Of a stretch of 64,000 nt of DNA, positions 24,501-35,379 are shown in pieces. Made by a program: the position numbers and the translations under genes. Position 1 is the stretch's first letter. Each line of letters starts with the position of its first letter. The notes beneath the pieces were generated by a model that was given only the letters and a program-made list of their open reading frames with translations, had not been told where the DNA came from and ran no database searches. Source of the stretch: Gaeumannomyces sp. JS-464 (taxonomy: Eukaryota; Ascomycota; Sordariomycetes; Magnaporthales; Magnaporthaceae); contig NGZR01000002.1 of the NCBI GenBank assembly GCA_002197995.1, positions 4,898,001 to 4,962,000 of the forward strand, read 5' to 3'.

Positions 24501-25754
24501 TCACGACTCTAAGGTCAAGATAAGGGTCAATAGCACTATGTATGCGCCGAGGCTCAAGGCAGCGAGCAGGGCGACACTATTGCCGCTGGTGCGGAACTTC
24601 TTCTTGGACACGGTCGAGGGTCGGGTGGCGTCGGCGTCGGCATCCTGGACGACGGGCGTATCCTCGCTAAAGAACTGGCGGTTGCCCTCGTGACGACGAT
24701 AGGCAGCGATCAGGAGGACGCAGAAGCCGTAGACGGCGAGCAGGGCGCCGATCGGGTAGAACTCCGAGGTGAAGATCTTGAGGATGATGAGGGCGAAGCT
24801 GAACTGGGAGAGGGCGGTGCGCATGTAGGCGCCCTCGAACGTGCGCTGTGCCGCGCGGATCTCGACGAGCCTGGCCCTCGAGTGCGTCAGGGAGGCCAAT
24901 AATAGCAGAAGCTCGAGGAAATATGCCCGTTTGGGGCGTGGGAAAAACAAGGTGAGATGGGTTCGGTGGGTGTGTGTATGCAAGGAGGTTGGTATGTAGG
25001 GAAACAGGGGGCCTGCAGCCCAGGCGCGGCTTGAGATGAGCTTTTTTTTTTCCCTCCCCGTCACTGCAACCTTCATCTAGGCTCTGCCCAATCTAGTGCG
25101 CTGCCGGGGTCTAGATACCTGTCTGAGTACTTGCAGACACAGGTAGCTGCCCGTCCACCCGCCTGGATTACCGGATGAGGAAGTACGGAGATTATGGTAT
25201 GGATGTGAAACAGCGGCGGTAGGCTAACGGGAAGAACGGTAGCCAATGCGGGGACGAACAGCAGGCAAACAAAACAAGGCTACAGGAACGGATGGCATGT
25301 TTTGGGGAAAAGGCGGGGACCCCGCAATGATGGAGATAGGCAAAGCCGCAAGGGATACCCGGTGGGTGGCCGCCCGGGCCGAACAGTCAGATTGTGGACC
25401 AGCCGTGTCCGGCGTGGCACGGCTGGGCCCCCGCGTTCGCGCGGCCAGATGCAACAGGGCGGCGCAACCGCATGAACATGGAGATTGGAGAAGCGGAGGA
25501 GGACGGGCGAGACAGGGCTGGGTGAACATGGCAGACGCAGGGGGAGGGAGGAGCAGCAGCAGCTTGCATGGGGCAGGTATCAGACGCGCAGGACGGACCG
25601 GGAAACGGCGTGGGCTCGGGGGAAAAGAAGGAGAGAGAGAGGGAGAGAGGCTCCATGTTGAGCCGGTCGAGACTTACTCGTCCGAGGTCAGCACCACGGA
25701 TCGGGCCCGGTGCAGTCGAAGGTGGAGCTTGTCCTCCGGGTTGGGCTCGAGAGC
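24501..25754 (-). CDS. DUF202 domain membrane protein (5' end not resolved)
   Basis: The last exon (24876-24501) encodes the core of a DUF202 protein. It has the segment RAAQRTFEGAYMRTALSQF, then two hydrophobic helices (FALIILKIF.. and IGALLAVYGFCVLLIAAY), a charged loop and a third helix near the C-terminus ending LILTLES. A preceding exon (25754-25678, 77 nt) reads ALEPNPEDKLHLRLH...VVLTSDE. It joins in phase through GTAAGT at 25677 and an acceptor CTCGAG at 24877, giving TSDEARLVEIRAA. The intron would be 801 nt, unusually long for this genome. The acceptor CTGCAG at 25755 suggests one more exon with the start codon, which I could not place. The function of DUF202 proteins is largely unknown, and they are predicted integral membrane proteins of the vacuolar/ER system. 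At least 151 residues are accounted for. Confidence 0.75.
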
Positions 25755-26559
25755 CTGCAGCGCGTCTTAGTTTTGTGTTTCAGGGGATGACGGGGCGCAC
25801 TCTCTGGACTGCCTGTGATGCATACTCTGAACATGGCCACTGAAACCCGGCATATAGGTCAGGCAAGTAGATGGGGCAGGTGGCTAAAGAAGCACAAGTG
25901 TTGGTTCTGAGGTAGCACCAAAGCGGTGGTGTCTCGGCGACTTGGTCGACAGCAGACACAGACGTAGATTGCTGGGGCTGTTCTGTTCGGATAGGAGCAC
26001 TTCCGGGCCTTGGTGTTGGTCCGTTATCGTTTATTGATTGTCTGATTGATCGCTGCTATTGCTTTTTTTTTTAGAGTTGATGTAAGCGGGAGGCTGTTGG
26101 CGGGAGGCTGCTGGCGGTAGGTGTAGGCGGTTTGTTGGCGGGCAGTCCTTGAAATTGAGGAGAATGGAAATGGCCCCCAGCGAGGCATCACTTGATGCTA
26201 TGTATAATTGCTATAATTGGGCAAACAGTGGCCGGCTGACCGAGTTCCTACCCGTTCCTGGCTTAGCTAAGGCATGTGGAGAGAGCTGTGGAGATGTGGG
26301 TCCTTGCCGCGTCGGACGCTGTGCATCGTCATCTCCAATGGGCCCTGTGGTCCCGAATCCCGACGACATCAAATCGCGACTCGAAAAGCAACCAAGCCAA
26401 CGTGCTGCAACTGCCGCGAACCCCCTCTCCAAACGACGCGCACGTCCTGTCTGCCCACCACCCCATCTACCAAAGGCAGACAGACACACCACACGCACCG
26501 CCTTTCCGATGCGAGAATAGCCCGGCTCGCCAGCGTCCAATCCCCCCAAAACCGCAACC
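25755..26559. promoter_or_regulatory. Divergent promoter region of DUF202 and V-ATPase f genes
   Basis: This probably contains the missing first exon of the DUF202 gene on the minus strand and the promoter of the small V-ATPase gene on the plus strand. Tandem GGGAGGCTG-type repeats lie at about 26090-26125. No other gene is seen. Confidence 0.45.
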
Positions 26560-27234
26560 ATGAAGCCTCTCGTGAGCGCGATCCAAGCTTGGTCCTGGTG
26601 AGCCCTTCCCTCCCTCTCTGCGGGCATCCTGGACGCCTGGCCTGCCACTGCCCTACCTCACCACCACCACCACCACCCCAAAAGTAGCACGCCCCGGATG
26701 CTGACGGTTCCGACCCTGCGCCCCCTCCCGCTACGCACAGCGTCGTCATATCCGTCTTCGCCATCATCATCCTCTCCGTCCTCGGCCTGCTGTTCAATAG
26801 CAACCACCACGAGCTCGTCGGCGGCGACAAAGACCCGGAGAACGGCCCGGCCGTCGCGAGCACAATCTTCATAGCCGTGCTCATCTACGCTGTCAGTTTC
26901 TCTTCGATCTCGCTTCGCAACCTCCTGCCCACCTGAATTCTCTCGCTCTCTCCCCTTGAGAGGGAATCCGGCCGCCCCCTTTTCACTCGCAGCGGAGACG
27001 CCGGCTTCCGCTTCTGATAGTTTCAACCACCACACCCCTCCACTCTCGAATCATCTTCTACACATCTTGGAGAAAGGGGCTGCGTGCCAGAACCGAACAA
27101 AGACAAAAAATGCTGACATGCATCCACTTTCGCCGCCTTAGGGTTTCCTCGTCTTTTGCGGTCTGCAGGGCATGATGCACGTGCGCGAGAGTCGGGGGGG
27201 CTATCGCACTATAATTGCCACCCAACGGCAATAG
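26560..27234 (+). CDS. Small membrane protein, V-ATPase Vo subunit f / RNase K-like
   Basis: The exons are 26560-26597, 26741-26891 and 27142-27234 (introns of 143 and 250 nt), giving 93 residues. The start MKPLVSAIQAWSC is followed by a first membrane helix (VVISVFAIIILSVLGLLF), the loop NSNHHELVGGDKDPENG and a second helix (STIFIAVLIYAGFLVFCGLQG). This layout and the loop match the fungal RNase K-like family (yeast YPR170W-B), known as subunit f of the membrane sector of the vacuolar proton pump. The gene was too broken up by introns to give a long open frame. A run of seven G lies in the last exon (27194-27200). If it were really six, the protein would end RGAIAL instead of RGGYRTIIATQRQ, which I consider plausible. 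Confidence 0.82.
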
Positions 27235-27706
27235 GAAAGTCGTCGATACCGAATAGCAGTGCCCGCTCTATGGTCTGTTATCTATTGTATAACCTGGGCA
27301 GGAAGAGGACGTGGTTCAAGAAGGACTAGTATAACTCTATCTATCATGGGATTTGGGCGTTTGTGCTGGCTGACTACTGGCTAAGCTTTGCATATACAAA
27401 AACTTTTTTTTTGCCTCTTCATTTTTCCTCCTTGTTCATATCTAGGTATCTTTGTTTTGCTATTTACTCGTCTTGTTGTTTACCTAGGCACTATGGACGC
27501 TCCTAGCTGTCGGCCAGACCCGACTTGATGGGTATTGTATCCAGCACGAATCAACCCAAGCGATTTGCATGGCATAGTTACAGGCAGGGGGCGCGCTGCT
27601 TTATTTTGGCCAATTTAAGTTGGTTATGGACATGACCTGCTACCTGAGAAACTAACTAAGCAAGTTGCCTGTCTTATGCTGTCGGAATGAGAGACTCCAG
27701 AGATAT
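27235..27706. other. Intergenic region between convergent genes
   Basis: This 472-nt stretch of AT-richer sequence has a TTACCTAGG motif near 27480. No gene is seen. Confidence 0.55.
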
Positions 27707-30700
27707 CTATCTCGCCCTCTCAACGCACCATGGACTTCCGAAGGCGCCACTGTTCTGAGATACAAAGTCCGAAATGACTTCACGAGCTCCGTCGCCACCG
27801 CTCTTTCCGTCCTCGGACGCATAGTCCTCGTCATCGTTCGCCTTGGGTCTGCTACTGTAGTAACGCTGTGGCTGGTATGTTTCACCCAACCGCCGGGCCA
27901 CGTCGTTGGCCTCGCCGAGGCTGGCGAGCCGGCGTGTGCGTGCCGACGGGCTGCGGTCAACGTATGCCTGGCAAATGTTGTAGATTTCGGCTTTCCTCTG
28001 CTTCTCGCTGTCCTTAGATGCCCGTGCCCACATAGCGCCCGTGACCCGCTCGCCCTTCTCGTCAACAAACGAGTCCGAGCCAGCATTGATCAGCTCGGGT
28101 AGCTTGCTTGGCCGACTCGAGGACTCGCAGATGCGCGACGCAACAAAGGTATCGCGCGCGACTTCTGCCGGCGTCCGCCCGACGGCGTTCTCACGATGGA
28201 GAAGCTTGACGTCCAGGTCCAGGATGACCTTGATCAGGTCCGGGTGTGCCTGCCTGGCGATAAGGGTGTGAAGTACAGTGTTGCCTGCACCATCGAGCAT
28301 GTCGAGCTCCTCCCCGCCCGAGTATTCCAACAGGAGCTTCATGACTTCAGCCACCTCGTCCCGGCTCTCGTATGACCCCAAGGGTTGCCAGCGCGACGAA
28401 GATATGGTGTCGTGGAGCCATGCGTACAGAGGCGTGCGGCCTCCGGCGCTAAGCTTGTTCCGCTCCTTGAACAGCTGCTTGCGCACCCCGCGTCCATGAG
28501 GTCGAGCATTGGCCGGAGCTGCGCCGCCTGAGGGCTCCCAACGAGAGCCAGGTGGAGTATACTGTTCCAGTCATGGTCCTTGGCCGTCTGGTCCGAATGA
28601 GGTATGAGCAGCTCTACGAGGTCGGTGCGGCCGAGGCGGCAGGCAATGTGCAGCGGAGTGTATCCATTCACCGATCTGGTCGTCGTTGCCGCTGGGAATG
28701 TCTTCATGAGATACTCGACCAGCGGTTTCAGACCCTCGTCTCTCGGACCCTTCAGGACGGCGGCGTGAAGAACAAGCTCATTTTGGTTCCGCAGCCATGT
28801 CGTGACCGCCTTTTCAAAGCCACCGGCGGTCGCGCTCAAGTGCTTGAGCCGAGCGTCCTCGCGGGCCGCCTTTGTTCCGCAGAATTCGAGATAGTTTCTG
28901 AGGGGCGCGTCGCTCAGGAACCACTCGACAGATTCAATGGACCCCCGGGCGGCGGCGAGAAGTAGCGGAGACGTTGTAACGCCCGTGCTTTTTGTGACCA
29001 CGCCCCGGCCTGCCGCCGCCCAATCCTTCCTCTTCTTGCCGTATACGCTGAGGCCTTGGTAGTACCTTGGTTTTACTTCCATTTTTATGCCGCTTTGCTT
29101 GACCATCTCCTCCAGAGGCAAGCCGGCGCCAGTCCGCTTGATGATTTCCCCAAGGATCTCGACGTGGCCATACGCTATTGCTTGCTCGAATTCCGCCCGC
29201 GGGAAACTGAAGAAGCGGGTCGGCTCGTCCTCGTTTTCGGCCTTTTCCACCGGGAGGGACATAGCGATGTCGAGAAGGAACCGCAATAGTCCGAGGTCGT
29301 TCTCCCTGATTGCGTGCCCGAAAAGCGTGGTAGATTCGTGGTTATGGCTTTGATCGGCAGCAATCATCTCGGCACCCGCAAGGAGCATTTGGAGCGGCTT
29401 CGTGCGGCTCTTAACCTGCATCGATATCTCCCCGATGTTATCGACAGTGAACTTGTCATCCACGATTCGAGCGAATATCTTCGGGTTGTTGTCATCCTCG
29501 TCGACAGACTCCTCCTCGCTGCTGCAGTCCGAGTCGTCCTCTGGCCGGTTCATGGTGAATCGAGTGGTCGTGGCTTCTTCCGGAGCGTATTGTGCCTGCG
29601 CAATCTCGAGGATAGCCTTGGCGACTTCCCGGTGTCCCCGGAGGATCGCGATGGCAAATAGGTTGTTCTGTCTTGTATCCTTTGCAGACACCATGAGAGG
29701 GGTTCGCTCTTTTCCTCGTCCCAGGAGGCAAGGGTAAGCTCTTTGATCCTCTCCAGATTCCCGGACCATGCTGCTTCGAACAATTCGACGTATGCGACTT
29801 CCCGGGCCGGTGTCATGTCCTTGACGCCATGAAATGCGTGCTTGAACTCGAACGGCGTCTGCTTTTCTGCAAAATCACGCTCGATCGAGTTCCTTCTGCC
29901 CTTGTGGTCCACGCCCGGATGAAGCTCATCAAAGGTCTTGCCACCTCGCTCCAAGATGGCCGTTTCAACTTTCTCTAGCGCGCGCGCGATCTCGGTGATG
30001 GCTTCCTTCTTCTCCAGACGCCCCTTCTTCTCCTCGATCCTCTTCAAACCCACCGCGTAAGCCTTGGCGCGTGACTCGGCTGCATTTTGGGCGTCGGTGA
30101 CGCTCTGGGTCACGACCCAGTGCTTCCAAGTGCCTGGAATAAGCCCTTCGAGGGCAGCCTCTGTGCCCACGAGCGGTTGCGGTACGGCCCCGTATGGCTT
30201 CTCGCCCTCGTATTTGCGGACGACAGCCAGCTGCCTCCGAACAACGTCCAGTGCTGTTTCGCCTGTGTTGTAATTGCTCCACCAGCCCCCTTTCAGGATA
30301 TTGTGAGATATCTGGGTGAGAGTGTTCACGTTGGCGCCATGCTCCAACAGCCCGATGGCGCTCGTTGGGTCCGCGGATTCCAAGGCCAAGATCAGAGGCT
30401 GGTCTACCGACGTCTTGAAAGTGTCGGTGTTGCTCTCGGCGGTGCCCAGCCGATTCTCAATCGCCTGTTTGGCCGATTTCAACCATGTCTCAAAGTCAAT
30501 CTCGGGTATGGCGCCTGCGTCGAGAAGCTTGAGCGCGAGGCGCGAGTCGCTGTTCTGGACGGCCGACTGTAGAGGGCCAATTGCTTTCCACGAGTCGGGC
30601 CAGGCTAGGTAGTTGATGGAGGTTTTGGCTCCCACCGGGTCGAGGTCCCATAGGGTCTCGACGAGCTCGGAAGCGCCGTTGTCGACGTAGCGATGGAAGC

Positions 30701-33253
30701 ACGTCATGTGCTTCATGTCCGCCTGCGCAGAGGTGGCTCCCAGGGCCAAGAGTGTCTTGGTCATGCTCTTCGCTTGGTCGACAGGCAGCGAAAGAGTCAA
30801 GACAAGAGTAAGCAGGGCAGCGACTGGCTTGGAGTCGTAACCGAGAATCTTGACAGGGAGGAGCACATCCGCTCCATATTCCTCGCATAGCAGCTTCACG
30901 ACATCGTCGTGCCCCGAGATGATGGCAAGGTGGAGGGCCGAGCACGGTGTGTCCCAGGCGACGACGTTTACATCGTAAAAATCGTCGCCTTCGTCGTCTG
31001 GGATGACGTCTTGAGCCCCTGGCTTAGAACCGTCACGCTTGATCTTGACAAATGACCCTGTAGCCATGCTCTTGGCTTCATCATCCTCATCTGACAGGTC
31101 ATCGTCGTCAATGAGCTCGCCATCTGAGTCATCCTCTTCGTCCTCATCATGCGGCTCTTCTGACTTGGTCCGCACCTGTGATTCTCCGGCCGTGGACCCG
31201 ACTCTGGTAGCTTGGGTACTGCGCTGACGATCCTTCTTTTCCTCTGCTTCGGCTTCGTTTTCATTGCTCTTGTCCATGAGGATCTTGACGATGTCAACGC
31301 TTCCCCGCTCGGCCGCAAGATGAAGAGCCGTCCGACCGTCGGCGAGGCGGGCAACCAGGCGTGCGCCTTTGTCCACCAGAAGCCGGACGATTTCCGGGGT
31401 CGAGGTCATGGCGGCCAGGTGCAGGGGAGCACGGCCGGTGTGGTCTCTCTTGTTGGGGTCGGCTCCCTCCTGCGCAAGCCAGTCCTGGACATGCTCTGCG
31501 TCACCGTCAACGATGGCCTGGCATAGGCGAGCTGTGTTGCCCACATATGCCATTTCGGTCCAGTCGTCGTCGGTCAATGGGTTGAATGATCCGATTTCCT
31601 GTCTGCCCGGGTCATCCTTGATGAACGAGATCTTCCCCGAGACATACGTCTTATCCTCTACTTCGGCGACGGCGAGCTCTTCCTCGGTTACAGGCTTCGG
31701 GCAGAATCCACAGCAGTCCTCGGCGACGTCGACGAAGCGGCCAAGAAGAGGCAGGGTGGCGGTGAAGATACACCTCACGCTCTTTCGGCTGGTTCCACTC
31801 GGCGTTGAGAACTGCGTGCGGGCCAGGTTTGTTTGTTAGTTATTGCGATTGCGAACTGCGAAGGCGATGAACAAGAAGGGGGAGACCGAGTATTACGGGG
31901 ACTTACGCAAATCCCCGTATAGCACAGCTTCTCGATCTTCTTAGCGGTAAACTTGGGACCGTAAGGTATCGTAAAAGTGTGATAGTTGGAAACTTCGTCT
32001 TCGTTCACCCATTCAGCAACCTCATCCTCATGGCTCTCCTTGAGGTTGCCCTTGAGGCCGCCAGCCCAGTAGCCACGGTTCAGAGCAGGCCGACCCCTCT
32101 CCTCACGGCGTTTGTCGAGATACTGCTCTCGAGCGGTAGAGGTAGGCAGGCGCTCAAGCACCAGCAGCCGCGCCAGACCGAGGGTGCGGCGAAAGCTTCG
32201 CTCGAAAATGGTTGGATCGATTCGCGACCTGTTGAGACCTGGCCAGTATACCTCGAAACCCCTGTGACTGTACTTAGACAGCCTGTTCTCGTAGGAGGGG
32301 CTACGGCGCGAGAGATCGACGTGGTTGATCTGCGTCACGAACGATTGCAACGCCCTAGGGGTGCAATAGACCTGCTTGCCATCGTAGGCCGCTCCAGAGC
32401 AGTCGACGTCGAACCCAGTAAGTATCTCCGAAACAGACTTGTAGATGCGAAGTACGATTTGCACCTGATAATTCTCCAGTTAGCACTTCTTCAGAGAAGC
32501 TCCGTCTTGGATAGTGGCGCCAGTGAAGACGCAGACGACGGCCGTGAAGGCGGAGAAACGGAGCTTGGGACAGGCACATACATGACGCGTGGGATAGCTG
32601 CTGCAAATGGTGATGGCATGTTTGGTCCGGACCGTGGTGCACTCGGTCAGGATCGAGTCTCTGATGCTGGCCTCGATCTCTGCGATCTTGGCCAGCGCCT
32701 GCTCCTCAGTGAGGCCGTAAAGGAACAGGTCGACATCAGAGGCGGGGCAGAACTTCTCATGATAGAACTCGCGCAGCGCCCTTTTGGACTGGGCGAACTG
32801 CTTGGGAACCGGCAGGAGACAGCTCGTCACAGCCGACCCGGAGACGACGACATTGTCCCAGTTCAAGTCGACGAGCGCAGACTCGCTGAAGATGTTGAAA
32901 TTCTCCTGGAAACGCTTGAGGGAATCCACGATCGCAGGAGACCCGTCGGTGCGGCGATGCTCATCAGGGAGGGACATGATGTACCGGTCCTTCTCGTCCT
33001 GAGATTCTTTCTCAAGTGCCCGGGCGCGGACCTTGATGTCCGGCGTGGACGCGGTAAATAGGGGCAATACATTCACATGCGGGTTCCGCAGGACCTCATG
33101 GTTTGGCTCCTGGGCGTAGAGGCCTCGGAGCTCCTGCTCAAAAACGCGGTAGGGCTCTAGGAGCTCAGTGATTGGGGTCCCGGGGTTTCCCGCAATGTGA
33201 GCCACCAGCTCGGCATGGGGGACAGGGAGGTTTGGAAGCTTGGAGGCAGCCAT
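27707..33253 (-). CDS. Large ankyrin-repeat protein with nucleotidyltransferase-like N-terminal domain (four frameshifts)
   Basis: The exons are 33253-32582, 32464-31907 and 31811-27707, with GT-AG introns of 117 and 95 nt (the second has a TAACTAAC branch region). Residues 130-250 contain VVSGSAVTSCLLP, then ASDVDLFLYG and later TGFDVDCSGAAYDG. This is a GS...DxD...D spacing typical of the nucleotidyltransferase fold. Ankyrin-type repeats follow, such as GRAPLHLAAMTSTPEIVRLL, GRTALHLAAERGSVDIVKIL and NGYTPLHIACRLGRTDLVEL, separated by acidic low-complexity stretches. The reading frame changes at a CCCC (31913-31916, one base short), AA (31743-31744, one extra), TTTT (29710-29713, one short) and CCCC (28486-28489, one short). 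With these four corrections the coding length is 5,337 nt, or 1,778 residues, exactly in frame. The conserved first part and the DCCGFCPKP motif suggest a family widespread in filamentous ascomycetes, of unknown role. Confidence 0.85.
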
Positions 33254-33652
33254 GGTGGCGAGGCCAGAAGGAATGAAGGGGCGTAGATAGAGTTCGGAGG
33301 CAGTTGGATGAATACTTGGAGGGAGAGGAAGAAGACGAGAGAGAGCTGGGGTGGAAATTCGAATAGGCGCGAAGACTGAACAAAGGAGGACTGGCCAAAG
33401 ACAAAAGGGTGGCCGATTGGCGATGACGGTCGTGCTAGCGGTGCTTGGCGGACAACTAACAGGCGGTGGCGGCGAGGCTTGCATGTAAGTTGCGGCTTGG
33501 GAGACGTCCTAGCTGTCGGTGACAAGGGGCAACACCGAAGAGAAGAAGCACAAGAACATGGTCCTTCAATCGTCGGAACGGTCGCCGATGAGAGGCGTGT
33601 GCGGCGGGTTTAAATGCTTTGGAGAGCCCGCCGTTTCGGAACCGCCTGTCGG

Positions 33653-33682
<30 letters not shown>
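33653..33682. repeat. A30 mononucleotide tract
   Basis: Thirty consecutive A residues lie about 400 bases upstream of the ankyrin gene start. The run is pure and flanked by unique sequence. It may act as a nucleosome-depleting element or be a retrotransposition relic, but no element is visible around it. Confidence 0.9.
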
Positions 33683-33684
<2 letters not shown>

Positions 33685-34977
33685 CCTGATAGGACCGGAT
33701 CCAGTTCCGCTGGAACTTGCAGCTTCTGGAGGCCATCCGTCGCTGGCCGATGGGTGTGGCAGCAGCCTGTTCACCCGCAGGCAACGCCGTGCAGGCATGG
33801 GGCCACAGCTCCCCGTCCTCACAATTGATTGAGGCTAGCGCCTAAAGGTCCCAGGCAGCTCTCCGTCAAGTGGCGTCACCGCTGCGGAAGGCGCGTGTTT
33901 TCGACGTGTGCTGCCTAAGGAGGGTGGGTCCGTCCAAACGCGAAAGGTTCACGAAGTCTTGTGACCTTCACCAAAAATTGATCGTCCCTGTGAGGATTGA
34001 GACACGAACGGGGACGGAGAAGCGGACGAAACAGCGTCCAGCTCTGGCGAGAGGAGACCCGCTCCTGCTGCCTATATTCAATCTCATCCTGCGTCAAGAG
34101 AATGGTTTGAAGGATTTGGTCCGACCAACAACCTACACCGCAGCGAGTTAGGCAGGGCTTGGGTACCTCGCTTGAGGTGGGCTAAGTTCGAATGGCGGAA
34201 TGGGCTGAACCAACAAGGCCGCATGTGCATAAATGGGCGTTTTGCTAGCTTGTGCCAATTGCCTGAGGCGGTCTAATCCCACCCAACAATCCAAGTCAGA
34301 CCTTTCTTTGGAAAACAGTCCCAGGCGATGTCTCCGCTCGCCTGCTTGCGGCTGAAGACCCCGCAAAGAAGGAAATTGCATGAGGTTTTTGTGGAGGGTT
34401 TGAGGTTGGAAGATGTATTTATTAAGGGGCAAACTCAGACAACTTTGCTGCCATTATTGTCGAGATATCTGTCTACCTCTCTCCCCAATGCCTACCTATG
34501 CAATGGAGCAATTTAAGAAACGAAAGGGGAGAAGCCCAAGGTGAACCGAGCCAGTACAGATAAGGTGTATAGTATTCACCCGAACAGGGACGGGGATACA
34601 AAAAAGGAGGGCCTCATGGAGACGGAATGAGAAGAACATGTTGAAATCATGTTTTGGCTGGGGATAAACCAACCGACGAAATCAAGATAGACATGTGTCA
34701 AGTGATGACAGACGCCTTGAAGAAATGCTGGGGGGTATATGCGAGACAAGATCAGAGGTGTCATGAAGGGGAGAGAGAAGAAGAGGGCAGGAATCTGCGT
34801 CCAGAGGCGACTTGTAGTCGATTGGTGGGGTCTGCGCATGGCTCGTGTGAACAGATCTCTCCGCCAGGTCCCCCATTCCTGAGGTTGCCAACACCTGAGG
34901 AACGACGCAATCCTAAAATCCCAATTTGATTCGATCCAAGCCAAGAAGCAAGGCATCCAAACAGTAAAAGCAGTGGT

Positions 34978-34982
<5 letters not shown>

Positions 34983-35068
<86 letters not shown>
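34983..35068. repeat. (GA)43 microsatellite
   Basis: About 86 bases of uninterrupted GA dinucleotide lie some 310 bases beyond the stop codon of the minus-strand gene at 35380. The tract is a very likely length-polymorphic locus. Confidence 0.95.
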
Positions 35069-35071
<3 letters not shown>

Positions 35072-35379
35072 AAAAGAAAAAGAATAGAATAAAAAACGAG
35101 CGTGGGTGCCAAAGGAAGTCAAGGCCAGATGACGTGTGAAGGAGAAGAACGGGTGTGGCTCTATCATGAGTGCGCAAGTCGGGTCCTATCAGTCGTAATG
35201 TTTGGCGTGACCATGCACGCTGCCCCTCGCGAGGGACTGGATATTAGGGTGAAGTAGAGTATTAGGCGCCGAGTGTGTTGTCGAGACAAGGTGAATTCAG
35301 GTGAAGTGGTGACAGGCATGACTGGTTCGGCCATGCATGGCACAGCGTAGAGCATAACTCAAGAAAACGGGCCGCAGCC

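Larger units (their letters stand above)
33254..35379. other. Intergenic region with simple repeats
   Basis: This holds the promoter of the ankyrin gene and the 3' flank of the next minus-strand gene. It contains a run of 30 A (33653-33682) and a long GA microsatellite (34983-35068), both listed separately. Open frames across the GA tract are repeat artefacts. No gene is supported. Confidence 0.55.

Noticed and set aside
31979..33061. A 360-codon plus-strand frame over the ankyrin gene 5' part
   Set aside because: It is antisense to a spliced conserved coding region and crosses its intron without interruption by chance.
33653..33682. Poly-A tract as the tail of a retrotransposed gene copy
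   Set aside because: The sequence preceding it on either strand resembles no gene, and no target-site duplication is visible.
34576..35177. Frames encoding long Ser-Leu repeats
   Set aside because: They are translations of the GA/CT microsatellite, not genes.
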